Source: Mesostigma viride (taxonomy: Eukaryota; Streptophyta; Mesostigmatophyceae; Mesostigmatales; Mesostigmataceae). Taken from it: a DNA stretch of 64,000 nucleotides. The translations under genes and the position numbers were made by a program. The notes below the pieces were generated by a model, which saw only the letters and a program-made list of their open reading frames with translations, was not told the origin of the DNA and did no database searches. The DNA lies in contig RPFO01000513.1 in NCBI GenBank assembly GCA_009746045.1, positions 64,501 through 128,500 of the forward strand. Direction: 5' to 3'. Positions 46,785-55,692 of this stretch are shown in pieces (position 1 is the first letter of the stretch; each line of letters begins with the position of its first letter).

Positions 46785-47807
46785 ATGAAACACATTTTAA
46801 AGAAGATCCCTTCGTTGAAAAAATACATCCATTTGGTCCAAAAAAAGCCTTTGAAAATGAGTTGTGTCGAATCGAAAAAACAGCCATCGCCGGATCGGGC
46901 GTCGGACGGCATCGAGTTGCCGGTGTGTAAGAAGGTCGTTGATATCGGCGAGTCCCTGTTCGACGCTGGCTCCTTCCTCGAGGACGATATACGAGTGTCT
47001 CGCGGCGAGGTCCCCGCCAACGAGCGCAAGGTCGTCATCGCCCGCAATCGTCTGGACGGTTGGATCGCCGGCATCCTCCGGCCGCGGTCGCAGGCGGTCA
47101 CTGACGTCGCCAGGCAAGTCTCGAGTTCCGGCGCCCGCCATCGCCTCGCCGTCTCCAACGTGTGGAGGCATCTGCACGCCCACTTCGACCGCGTGCTCGA
47201 GGAGTGCAAGGAGATGCACGACGGCTATGGCCGCGGCGCCCTGTTGATTCGCGTCCATCACCTGACGCAGGCGGCTAGGTCGGTGATCGTCGACTGGGTG
47301 ACGGCGGGCGAGCTGAGGGAGGCGTGTCTTCAGACCTACTGGCGCGCGATGATGTACAACGACCAGACCGAGTTCGTCGTGGCGTTCTGTTTCGCGGACC
47401 CGGCGGACTCCCGCCGGAAGATGTGGGTGTCCGAGCTCATGACGAAACCAAAGTCGGACAAGTGGATGGAGAAGAATCCGGAGCCCGCGGTCCCCCCCTT
47501 TCGCACTTGGACGCGCGTGAACGCGAGCGGCGAGCTTTCGGCGCCCGTCTGCCTGGGACACTATTGCGGAAAGAAGTTGACCAGGGGCGAGGAGCGGCGA
47601 CTGTGCGTCTGCAAGGACGCGGTCTTCTGTTCGGCGGTCTGCTCCGTGACCTCGCACGATTGCGATGTTTTGCGGAGGTCGCGGGCCAACCTGGACAAGT
47701 GCATCAAGAGCGCCCACGCCCTTTACCACAGTGGCGGCGGTGTGCCGCCTCTCCGGTGCCCCCACGAGTGGAAGGTCTCTATGGGAGACGAGCTTGTGAT
47801 GTTGTAA
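46785..47807 (+). CDS. MYND-like zinc-binding protein
   Basis: 340 residues from the ATG at 46,785. A second in-frame ATG at 46,857 (MSCVESKKQ) could be the true start. Residues 60-240 are unassigned and mixed helical, with WISKEL-like W/E-rich stretches absent from any family I know. The C-terminal segment 256-293 has the MYND spacing in relaxed form: C256, C261, C274, C276, C282, C286, H291, C293. It is the second MYND-type protein in the island, after 38,402-39,196. AATAAA follows near 47,826. It probably mediates protein interactions. Confidence 0.55.
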   Translation: MKHILKKIPSLKKYIHLVQKKPLKMSCVESKKQPSPDRASDGIELPVCKKVVDIGESLFDAGSFLEDDIRVSRGEVPANERKVVIARNRLDGWIAGILRPRSQAVTDVARQVSSSGARHRLAVSNVWRHLHAHFDRVLEECKEMHDGYGRGALLIRVHHLTQAARSVIVDWVTAGELREACLQTYWRAMMYNDQTEFVVAFCFADPADSRRKMWVSELMTKPKSDKWMEKNPEPAVPPFRTWTRVNASGELSAPVCLGHYCGKKLTRGEERRLCVCKDAVFCSAVCSVTSHDCDVLRRSRANLDKCIKSAHALYHSGGGVPPLRCPHEWKVSMGDELVML

Positions 47808-47863
47808 ACGTAACTTTATTATTATGAATAAAGGACTTGTTTGAAAATATAACTTAAAATCGC

Positions 47864-48649
47864 ATGGTAACAATAAAGTGCTCAATTATGGAGGAAACAG
47901 AAGTGACGGGCCTAGATCTCCCCACGCTCAAGGGGAGGAGTCTGCGTGTGACGCGTTCGTTCGCCGATAGAGGCGGGTATAAAGCCTTGCGGGTTGACGT
48001 GCTCGTCCCTCCGACGTACGACTCGCGGTTGGTGAGGGCTCACCCGACTCGCAATTTGGTAGAGGTTATGTTAGAAGCGTATCCCGAACGCAACAGGATC
48101 CACATCAGTTGGTTCAGCGTGCTTGCGAAGGAATTTCCGGGGGACGCTTCGAAGGAGGAGATTGCGACGTTCCGAGGCGTCGGTCGCAAGTTGTTGTGTT
48201 ATGGCATGTCTTTGCTGGCGCCGATGATGAAGGACCGCCGAACGGCCATAGTGGAACTAGAAGCGGCCGGTGCGCAATGCCCGGACGAGAGTGTATACAA
48301 CGGGTGGTCGAAAGCCAAGATTTACTATCTGCTGCGGAAGTACGAGAACACGTACGCGAGCTTGAAAGACGCGTTCGCGAAGAACGATATGGCGAAACTG
48401 AGGAGAGTGGCGTGTCTGGTACGGGACAACGAGGATCTCGTGCGGTATTACAATCAGTACGGTCTCAAGGCGACGGGGCACGATAACGGGGACTTTGTGG
48501 ACATGGAGGGACGGCTGACGGACGTGCTGGCGTCGTGCGAGTCCGTCCGAGTCGGGCGCGTGACCAAGGCGCAACGGGAGGTGATCGACCTGACAGTCGC
48601 GAAGACGTTCGAAGAGCCACCGGCCAAGAAGAAGAAGAAGCAGAAGTAG
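47864..48649 (+). CDS. Unknown protein with basic C-terminal tail
   Basis: 261 codons. The ATG at 47,888 (MEETEVTGLD) is an alternative start. The middle (RIHISWFSVLAKEF ... GRKLLCYGMSLLAPMM ... AIVELEAAGA) alternates strands and helices and is loosely reminiscent of the GNAT acetyltransferase fold, without a convincing acetyl-CoA loop. The tail PPAKKKKKQK looks like a nuclear localisation signal. The gene is compactly placed, 50 bp before the next gene. Function unknown. Confidence 0.5.
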   Translation: MVTIKCSIMEETEVTGLDLPTLKGRSLRVTRSFADRGGYKALRVDVLVPPTYDSRLVRAHPTRNLVEVMLEAYPERNRIHISWFSVLAKEFPGDASKEEIATFRGVGRKLLCYGMSLLAPMMKDRRTAIVELEAAGAQCPDESVYNGWSKAKIYYLLRKYENTYASLKDAFAKNDMAKLRRVACLVRDNEDLVRYYNQYGLKATGHDNGDFVDMEGRLTDVLASCESVRVGRVTKAQREVIDLTVAKTFEEPPAKKKKKQK

Positions 48650-48698
48650 CGCGTCTATTGGCGGTCGAATAAACTCGCGTCGTTACTCCGACGTAAGT

Positions 48699-49287
48699 AT
48701 GGATATCGACCAGTTCCTGGACAGCCTCCCCGTGTACGAGCTCGGCCCGGGCACCTACACGGACGCGTTGCAGGTCCTGACGACTCCGCCGCGCACGGAG
48801 GTGGGCGAGGGGTGGACCCAGGCAGTCGTCTACGAGCCCGAGCACTCGTATGTCGTCAACAACCTCGCCGCGTTCGAGGTCGACGACAAAACGGGCGAGT
48901 ACGTCTTCTCCGCGACGCGTCTGCCGACGTGCGACGTTTTGCGGGGAGTCGACTGCGACGTGAAGGTCCGCGTCGTCATCGGGGACCAAGAGTTCGATCC
49001 TCAGGACGTTACCACGGTGACGTGTGCCAGTACCTACACATACAAAAACATACGATTCTATCTCAACCCCAAAAATCCTCCAAAATCGTTCACCGTTCGA
49101 TACCGATGCTACATCCTGAACGAGGCCAATCTCAAACTCGTCCGGGACGCGTCGGAGGTCCGCACGAAGACGCACGTCTACCGAGACGGCCAGCGCTCGC
49201 GATCGGCGACCGGTCGTGATGACCGGTGCGGGCGATGTTCGTTCGTCGTCCTGCGAGTTTTGTGTCCGCTACGGGGTGCGGCCTTGA
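48699..49287 (+). CDS. Unknown protein, probable frameshift near the end
   Basis: Starts MDIDQFLDSLPVYELGPGTY. About 160 residues look like a beta-rich soluble domain (VKVRVVIGDQEFDPQDVTTV). The original frame runs on to 49,427 as Arg/Gly-rich sequence overlapping the next gene by 140 bp. In the +1 frame a stop at 49,285-49,287 abuts the next ATG at 49,288 exactly. I infer a one-base shift somewhere between about 49,190 and 49,230. No family is recognised. Confidence 0.45.
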
Positions 49288-50183
49288 ATGGCGGTGGCCA
49301 TTTGTTTCCTTCTCAACAAGACATTCTTCACCGCAGGGGTGTGGAAAGATTGGCTGGCCGGGGTCCCGCTCGGGCGGGTGCGGGTCTTCGTTCACGCGTC
49401 CCGGTTCCAGGGAGAGGACGCGGATAGGTTGCGCGGTGGGTCCGGGAGTGCAAGGCCGTCGAGGTGCCGGTCATCACAACGCGATGGGGCCATCCGTCGA
49501 TCTTGCGCGCGGAGTGCGTGTTGTTTGACGCCGCGGCCGCGCATCCCGACGTGACGCACGTCGGACTCGTCAGCGAAAACACGGCGCCGTGTCTGTCCCC
49601 GTCCGACTTTTTGACCGCGTGCGAGCGTCTCCGCGGCAAATCCGTGTTCGAGTCGTGCTACCCTATCCCGACGGGCACGCGCACCAAGAACCTGTTGTTA
49701 AGACTTGGATGTTCGACTTTGTCGTATTCCGGACAGTTCTGTCTGCTGGCGGCCGAACAATACCGCGCGATACGACCCTCCGTGGAGACGATATTGAACG
49801 CGTACGGGGCGAAGTTCACGGACGATCCGATTTGCTTGTGCGAGTTCCTCTTCATCACGCTCGTGGACAACCTGTTCGGCGACCAAGGCTGGGAGCACGC
49901 CCCCTTCGTGTACATGGAACAGGACGAAGTTCCCATCCACGCATTGTGGCTCGAGGACGAGTGGGTCGAGCGCAACCTGCCCGGTATGTGCAAAGGTGCT
50001 GCCGAGGACGCGGAGATGGGCAAGACCCCCGGTCTGTTCGCGATTCGGAAGGTGCGCGACACCCCTGCCCTCCGCTCGGCGCTCGAGTGGGCCGGCGTCT
50101 TGCCGCCCGGAACGACTCCCGCGCCTTGCTCGGCTCGGCCCTCGCGCGCCGCTTCCAAGGGCGTACACTATCGGGATTCGTAG
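49288..50183 (+). pseudogene. GT14-like glycosyltransferase, copy 1 (frameshifted)
   Basis: Begins MAVAICFLLNKTFFTAGVWK at 49,288, parallel to the intact paralogue at 50,266. Near 49,434, one base is missing relative to the paralogue, so the frame fails. Coding continues from about 49,464 (WGHPSILRAECVLFDAAAA ... LVSENTAPCLSPSDFL ... CLCEFLFITLVDNLF) to 50,183. The block order matches Core-2/I-branching beta-1,6-GlcNAc transferases (GT14), which transfer N-acetylglucosamine in glycan branching. A single-base shift may be a sequencing error or an inactivating mutation. Confidence 0.6.
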
Positions 50184-50265
50184 TGATTGGACGACGGACG
50201 ACACGTTCGCCTGGTCGTCGAGCCTCAAATGTCTGTCGTAAAAGGAGAAGGCGTCGCGACGGAGA

Positions 50266-51090
50266 ATGACGGTGGCCGTGTGTTTCCTGCTCACCGACTC
50301 CTTCTACACGTCGGGGGTGTGGAAGGACTGGCTCGCCGCGGCCGGTCCCGCGCGCGGCCGGTTGCGGTTCTTCGTGCACGCCTCGGAATTCGAGAGGGAG
50401 GACGTCGATTCCTTGCGTAAATGGATATGGGAGTGCGACGCCGTCGAGGTGCCGTCCGTGTCATCGCGTCGAGACCATTCGTGGCTCTTGCGCGCCGAGT
50501 TGACGTTGTTCGACGCGGCAGCCGCGCACCTGGATGTGACGCACTTCGCTCTCGTCGGCGAGACCACGGTTCCTTGTCTGTCCCCGCCCGACTTCTTGTC
50601 CGCGTGCGAGAATCTCTACGGGAAATCCGTGTTCGAGTCAAGTTTCGCCTTGCCCACGACCGTTTACGCGAACGAGCTTTTGTCGATATTCGAGAGGTCC
50701 GCCTCCTCGCTCTCCACCCAATTCTGTCTTCTGGCCGCCGACCATTATCGCGCGATACGTCCTCGCCTGGAGACGACGTTGGTCGAGCACGAGTCCGAGT
50801 CCGACGCTGACAATTGCGTCTGTTTGGACGAGTTCGTCTTCGTCACGCTCGTGGATCACGTCTTCGGCGACGAGGGGTGGGACCACGTCCCTTCCGTGCG
50901 CGTGGAGTGGGACGACGAGGACTGGATCCGGCGTAACCTGGGCGGCGCGTGTAGACGAGCCGCCTGGAACGTGAGGGCGGGGGAGACGCCCGGGATGTTC
51001 GCGATCCGGGACGTGATCGACTCCCTCTGTCTCCGCCACGCCTTGGAAAGGGGCGGTGTCTTGCCGACGTCTCACAAGACCAGCGCGTGA
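50266..51090 (+). CDS. GT14-like glycosyltransferase, copy 2
   Basis: A 274-residue protein with the start of copy 1 (TVAVCFLLTDSFYTSGVWKD). Blocks RLRFFVHAS, RAELTLFDAAAAHLDVTHFA, LVGETTVPCLSPPDF and GKSVFES line up with the conserved core of Core-2/I-branching glycosyltransferases ('AE..Ll..Al......fvllSe.ciPl'). Viral members are thought to decorate virion glycoproteins. No signal peptide or membrane anchor is obvious. It lies 82 bp after copy 1 and is a tandem duplicate. Family assignment is by pattern only. Confidence 0.6.
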   Translation: MTVAVCFLLTDSFYTSGVWKDWLAAAGPARGRLRFFVHASEFEREDVDSLRKWIWECDAVEVPSVSSRRDHSWLLRAELTLFDAAAAHLDVTHFALVGETTVPCLSPPDFLSACENLYGKSVFESSFALPTTVYANELLSIFERSASSLSTQFCLLAADHYRAIRPRLETTLVEHESESDADNCVCLDEFVFVTLVDHVFGDEGWDHVPSVRVEWDDEDWIRRNLGGACRRAAWNVRAGETPGMFAIRDVIDSLCLRHALERGGVLPTSHKTSA

Positions 51091-51099
51091 GTGGCGGGT

Positions 51100-51519
51100 T
51101 TATCCAAATGACGGCTTAAAACAACAAAGGTGGGAGGTTTTCCACCACGGGGTGGAAAGCGGGAAAACCGCGCCCTTGTGGATGGTCACTCGGAATCGGT
51201 GACTCTTGCACACGAACCGGACGAATTGCAGATAGGAGGGGGGCATGTTTGTAGAGCCGCTTCCCCGAAACAGGTGCAGCTCGAGAGTGTATCCTGGGTA
51301 CTCCGTTTTGTAATGAGCAAGTTCAGACACCCCTTGTTCCCATTTGGTCCACTCCTTCACCACGATGACCTTGCGGTGCTTCTCGTCCAGCAAGAACGAG
51401 CCTTTTATCCCCCCCGCACTGCCCACGACCGCCTCTCTCCTCCCCCCGACCTCCTTCATGTACGACGACTGGGCGCTGTGCAGTTCTTCTAGTTCCAAGT
51501 CGCGCACTTCGGGAGACAT
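51100..51519 (-). CDS. Unknown protein, possible PD-(D/E)XK-like fold
   Basis: 139 residues. The central part (VIVVKEWTKWEQGVSELAHY and YPGYTLELHLFRG) and the later CKSHRFRVTI recall a small family of virus- and protist-borne proteins with a restriction-endonuclease-like core, in which 'E.K....W..al.Q...Y....P' is typical. The exact catalytic D/E-x-K is not certain here. The gene converges with the glycosyltransferase at 51,090. Confidence 0.4.
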   Translation of the reverse strand: MSPEVRDLELEELHSAQSSYMKEVGGRREAVVGSAGGIKGSFLLDEKHRKVIVVKEWTKWEQGVSELAHYKTEYPGYTLELHLFRGSGSTNMPPSYLQFVRFVCKSHRFRVTIHKGAVFPLSTPWWKTSHLCCFKPSFG

Positions 51520-51581
51520 GTATACAACAGATTTACATATTAACCCCTGTCAATGAATGGATCTTATCCGTTTTTTTTCGC

Positions 51582-51872
51582 TCACTCATCTCGGTTCGAT
51601 TGGGAACTGATAAGCGAGGGGCTTGTAATGTGACCGTGACGGGAGGCGTCCATGTAGGAAGAGGGTCCAGGAAGCGGGAGTGGGCGGCCAGGGTGTCCGG
51701 ATGGAAGCGGGTGTGCGTTGGCATCGTGTGGTTTAAGCCGCGAGCCTTTTTTCGAGGATTTCGACGCGTCGGCGACGAGATCCGGCGGGAGGAGCGACCC
51801 CGCGATCACGGTCCCCTCGTTCTTGTTCGCGTGCACTTGGCGTGGCCGGAAACAGCGGAGAAGGGACGTCAT
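51582..51872 (-). CDS. Small hypothetical protein
   Basis: 96 residues, starting MTSLLRCFRPRQVHANKNEG and rich in Pro, Ser and His in its second half. It fills the gap between the genes ending at 51,519 and 51,891 with the same strand and tight spacing. That is the main reason for calling it. Confidence 0.4.
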   Translation of the reverse strand: MTSLLRCFRPRQVHANKNEGTVIAGSLLPPDLVADASKSSKKGSRLKPHDANAHPLPSGHPGRPLPLPGPSSYMDASRHGHITSPSLISSQSNRDE

Positions 51873-51890
51873 TGACGGATGGGGAGAGAA

Positions 51891-52355
51891 TTATTTCGCG
51901 TCGGTCTGCGCGTCGCGCACGACGGAGCGCGTCTGGAGTCGCTGGAGCACGTGAGACGTCACCGACGTGTAGAAGGCGGAGACCGCCAGCTTGACGTATA
52001 GAACGATCGCGATGGACGCCGACGCGCGCAACCACCCCGCGCGGATCCAGTCGGGGACGAAGATCACGCACGTCACGATTCCGTACAAAACGTGTGGCAG
52101 AGCGCGAAGGAATTGGAACGTCCGGTGGTTCTCCTTGTTCACGCGTCGCACGAGGGCCCTATCCACGAAAAATGCCAAGACGGCGAAGATGACAGGGAAG
52201 AACAAGAGGTTCGCGACGCGGTACCCTCCGCCGAACGACAAGTACAGTACGGACGTCGGCGGAGGCGTGGCGGGCGGCGCGGATTGGAACGACTCGATCC
52301 GGGGCGGTTTCAAATCGTTCGTGACCGTCGGTGTCGGTCGTGTCGGTGTTTCCAT
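51891..52355 (-). CDS. Membrane protein, three transmembrane segments
   Basis: 154 residues. After a proline-rich N-terminus, hydrophobic segments occur near 47-67 (VANLLFFPVIFAVLAFFV), 84-103 and 109-131. A basic patch (RALVRRVNKENHR) lies between the first two. It is probably a small integral membrane protein, perhaps of the virion inner membrane. No family is recognised. It is divergent from 52,415. Confidence 0.55.
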   Translation of the reverse strand: METPTRPTPTVTNDLKPPRIESFQSAPPATPPPTSVLYLSFGGGYRVANLLFFPVIFAVLAFFVDRALVRRVNKENHRTFQFLRALPHVLYGIVTCVIFVPDWIRAGWLRASASIAIVLYVKLAVSAFYTSVTSHVLQRLQTRSVVRDAQTDAK

Positions 52356-52414
52356 TCCTATACCGATGCTATAAAAGGCGAACGAGAGCCCATGGCGAGC
52401 GTTCTGTCTCCAAC
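52356..52414 (+). promoter_or_regulatory. TATA-type promoter
   Basis: TATAAAA at 52,370-52,376 lies about 45 bp before the ATG at 52,415, within a 59-bp divergent gap. Confidence 0.55.
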
Positions 52415-53224
52415 ATGTTGCGCATCGACCGAAACCTCCACGCCAACCTGTCCCGGTTCAAAATGATGATGGAAGGGTCCGTCGTCGACCCGGATTACTT
52501 GCAGCCCATGGTCGAGGAATTGGGCAAGTACGCGCTCAAGTCCTGTCCGTTAAACGTGCCGCAGTCGTACGTCGCCGAATTACACAGGGCGTGTCTCGGG
52601 GCTCTGCTGTTCCCGAAAGAGGCGCGAGAACAGTACGGGTGTCCGGTGTTCGCCGTCGCCCGCTCAACGTCCTTGCAATACCTGTCCGGTTTCGACGGGA
52701 TGTCGATATCCCCCTCGCAGTGGAGGGACCTGTACGCCGCCGTCGACGCCGAAATCCACGATCGTCGAGACGGCGAGGCGCCGGCGCCGGACTTCTCGAA
52801 GCGCGCGGGGGACTTTGACTCCGCCGTCGCCCTGTTTCATGACTCGCGGTTGTCCGAGTTTGTAGCGGAAGTCGATCAAGTCGGGGTCTTGCAAACGCTC
52901 GCGTCGCACTTCGTACGCAGAGCTCAAAGCGACGACCCCGTCGACTCCGCTCTCTTGCGACTCGCCCTCGCCACCGCCATGCACGCCGCCGACGTGGACG
53001 TGGTCGCCGTCTGCTCCCTAGTGCACGTCGCGTCCATGGTGCAGGCCAAGGGGGTCACGCGCGAAGTCGCGGAAGCCCTCGTGAACGCCATACTCGGGGT
53101 CGCCAAGGACGTGTACCAACATGCCAGCGGGTTGACGCCGTTCCACGCGGTGGCCTCCGCCATCGCCCATTTGATAGTGGTGAACGGTCCTCACGAGTCC
53201 GCCATGAACTTGGACCTTTTGTGA
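52415..53224 (+). CDS. Hypothetical helical protein
   Basis: A 269-residue protein beginning MLRIDRNLHANLSRFKMMME. The in-frame extension upstream overlaps the TATA box, so the ATG at 52,415 is preferred. The sequence is mostly alpha-helical, with an Ala-rich C-terminal half (LLRLALATAMHAADVDVVAV). No family is recognised. AATAAA at 53,239 follows the stop and is shared with the convergent gene on the other strand. Confidence 0.5.
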   Translation: MLRIDRNLHANLSRFKMMMEGSVVDPDYLQPMVEELGKYALKSCPLNVPQSYVAELHRACLGALLFPKEAREQYGCPVFAVARSTSLQYLSGFDGMSISPSQWRDLYAAVDAEIHDRRDGEAPAPDFSKRAGDFDSAVALFHDSRLSEFVAEVDQVGVLQTLASHFVRRAQSDDPVDSALLRLALATAMHAADVDVVAVCSLVHVASMVQAKGVTREVAEALVNAILGVAKDVYQHASGLTPFHAVASAIAHLIVVNGPHESAMNLDLL

Positions 53225-53245
53225 TACATATTCGGATAAATAAAG

Positions 53246-53494
53246 TTATTTACAACGTCTCCTGGCTCTCAACGTCGCCATATTGCGCCACATTTTCTGG
53301 GGTTTGGGGGTGGGGGTGGGTGCAGGGGCGCCGGCGGGGGGCGATAACCGCCGTCGGGATATGGTTTCGATCGCGTCGATGAACTCCGCGTCCGTTTCCG
53401 CGGCCTTGAGCGCGTCGATCAGATCCGACGGTAGCCCGCCGAGTTGTTCGAACATTTTGACCATGGCCGTCCGATCGATCTCAAAATCGTCCAT
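53246..53494 (-). CDS. Small hypothetical protein
   Basis: 82 residues: MDDFEIDRTAMVKMFEQLGG, helix-rich, then a Pro/Ala linker (PPAGAPAPTPTPKP) and a basic end. It converges with the 52,415 gene. No family is recognised. Confidence 0.45.
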   Translation of the reverse strand: MDDFEIDRTAMVKMFEQLGGLPSDLIDALKAAETDAEFIDAIETISRRRLSPPAGAPAPTPTPKPQKMWRNMATLRARRRCK

Positions 53495-53644
53495 CGTCTC
53501 GATATACGCGGCGGTTATATTTGTAACCCCATTCCAACACGATCGTGTCGGCTAACCGACATCGGTCGGAAGGGTTGATAAGCCGCCTCTCGCTCCTCCT
53601 CATCATCTCTCTCGACGGATTATTCTCCGGGGGCTCTGTAGGGA

Positions 53645-54838
53645 ATGAGGAAAAAACTACCTCCTGTTAGGATATGTCGGAGTCTGGCCTTGAACGCGTC
53701 GGTCGTGAAGGGTATAGGGAAGAGACGGTTCTCCCCGCTCACGGTGGTCGATATCCGTCAGCTGTGTACGAAACTGGGGTTCGTCACCCCCAAATGGATC
53801 ACCAAGCGGCAGGCGGAAGCCAGTCTGGTCGCCGTGCTGGCCGCGCGCAAGATCCAGCGATGGGCGAGGAGGACGTTCCTCGCGAGGGCCAAGGCGATCG
53901 CGCGCATCAAGAAGCACGTCGCCCTGTTCCCGAAAAACAAGGAGGACATGATCATGCTCGAACCGCTCCCGCACAAATCCCGCGTGTTCAAGCTCGTGTT
54001 GCCGGACAGGACCGTCATTGGGTTCGACGCTCCGAGGCTCGCGGAATTCATACTGGATTCCGGGACCTTCGAGGATCCTGTCACGCGGCACGCCTTCAAC
54101 GAGGTCGAGCTGAATCGGCTCGACCGCCAGGTCCAACGTTTAGGGTTTCAACGCCGGTCGACCCTCCATCTGTTCCGCCATCCCGAGATCGTCAAGGCGA
54201 AGAAGGACAAGGCCTCGCTTGTCATGGGACTCGAGCGCATGGCGGCCGAGATGGTGGAGATGATGATCCAGCTGGCGGAGAACGGGGAAGCCGGGCGGGA
54301 GACGATGATGATGCTGGACGGGGACTACGTCCCCCAGTGGCACGCGTACTTTTGCCAGCTGGTCGCGGTCGACCCCCACGCTGGATACACCGGCCTCATG
54401 ACCTACAAGGGGATGGTCAAGGCGGCGCTGTCGAAGGAGGTGGGCGAGGACGTCATGGCGTCGGACACCCAGATACGCAATCGACAACTGGTGCTGAACT
54501 ACGTGTCGCATCTCCTGGACTCGTACCAAGTGAGAGGGTTCGGGGGAGCGCCCCCGCCTGCGCCTGTCGTGTACCAGTTACCCGCCTCCTCGCTGTCCGC
54601 CTCGCGACTGTTTGTCGATCCTGTCTCGTACGCGGTACCGGGAATGTCCGTGTATCAGCTCGTGCAGATGTTGGCCGCGGGCGTGGCTGACGCACAGGAG
54701 GGGACGCATCCTTTCCCGCCTCCGGATACCTCCTCCCCGGTCTTCGCCGCCCCCGCGAGCGTCGTGGTCCCCCCCGGCCGATACCGGCGTCCGAGTTCGA
54801 CGAGCGTCCGCTCGGATGGGAGCGCGCGCTGGCCTTGA
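53645..54838 (+). CDS. IQ-motif protein with U-box-like segment
   Basis: A 397-residue protein. An IQ-type calmodulin-binding motif is readable at about 69-84 (KIQRWARRTFLARAKA). Residues 142-160 (FEDPVTRHAFNEVELNRLD) resemble the U-box core 'DPVT...F...EL.RL'. A proline-rich, disordered C-terminus follows (PPPDTSSPVF). I recall similar IQ plus 'DPVTR' proteins as uncharacterised giant-virus products. An ubiquitin-ligase role is possible but unproven. The frame is intact, and AATAAA at 54,883 follows. Confidence 0.5.
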   Translation: MRKKLPPVRICRSLALNASVVKGIGKRRFSPLTVVDIRQLCTKLGFVTPKWITKRQAEASLVAVLAARKIQRWARRTFLARAKAIARIKKHVALFPKNKEDMIMLEPLPHKSRVFKLVLPDRTVIGFDAPRLAEFILDSGTFEDPVTRHAFNEVELNRLDRQVQRLGFQRRSTLHLFRHPEIVKAKKDKASLVMGLERMAAEMVEMMIQLAENGEAGRETMMMLDGDYVPQWHAYFCQLVAVDPHAGYTGLMTYKGMVKAALSKEVGEDVMASDTQIRNRQLVLNYVSHLLDSYQVRGFGGAPPPAPVVYQLPASSLSASRLFVDPVSYAVPGMSVYQLVQMLAAGVADAQEGTHPFPPPDTSSPVFAAPASVVVPPGRYRRPSSTSVRSDGSARWP

Positions 54839-54892
54839 TGCAAGGAGATGTAGACTCGATGTGAATGATGATGTCGATGATCAATAAAGCAT

Positions 54893-55608
54893 TTATTTAT
54901 TCCGTCTCTTACGTTTGCTAGATACGGGTGTCGTCTTCTTCTTGCGCGCGGGCGTAGCTCTCTTTCGCCTCCGCTTTGTCTGTCCAACACTGTGATCGTC
55001 GTCCCACCCGTTCGTCGCGGCGTCCCCGTAGTAGACATCCCACCCGCTCGGGCCGGTCCATTCGGGTGCTGCCGACGCCCCCTCCCACATGTTCGGGGGG
55101 AGGGGGCGCCCCATCCGGTGGGGCGTTGGTAGGGACGCGTGTTCTCGGCCGTCGCGCGGTCCACGGCGAGGAGTCCGGCGCCGTACGAGTGCGCGGGCGC
55201 CGAAGGGTCGGCGGAGCGGTCGGGGGTGGGCAACATGAGATGCATGTTGTCGATGAGAGCGCGTTTGTCCATCCTTTTCGCGGCTATTCCCCGCATCTTT
55301 TCGTGCACGTCGATCGCCGCGTGACGCGACCCGCGAACGAACTCGGGCGCGAATCGCCACCCTTTGTCCCACGTGTCGCTCGCGAGTCTTTCCGCCTCTT
55401 GGTCGTAAAAGTACCGGTGACCCCACGCGGAACCGTCGGGCGGAGGTCGCGATACCCCGGACGCGTTCGTCACGCGGTCGTACGGGTTCCAATGGCCGTC
55501 GATCATTCTCCGCAGTTCCAATTCGTGCAGTATCATGTCGGGGTCGTCCAACCGGTCCTGCGCGGCGTGGTACGCCTTGTTGATGTTCTTGCGGTCCACC
55601 AGCGGCAT
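54893..55608 (-). pseudogene. Unknown protein with C-terminal basic tail (frameshift)
   Basis: Starts MPLVDRKNINKAYHAAQDRL at 55,608. The first 165 or so residues (HRYFYDQEAERLASDTWDKG) are in one frame. Near 55,095-55,115, at a G/C homopolymer pair, coding jumps to the frame that ends MWEGASAAPEWTGPSGWDVY and a basic tail (QTKRRRKRATPARKKK) at 54,893. A homopolymer length error is a likely cause. The tail resembles a nuclear localisation signal. No family is recognised. Confidence 0.5.
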
Positions 55609-55692
55609 GACTTGCGTCAGTACCCCCCGGCAGTTCTGAAGACAGGGGCCCGTGTCCTGTGCCCTTTAACGGCCCGCGGCATGTCTTCACAC

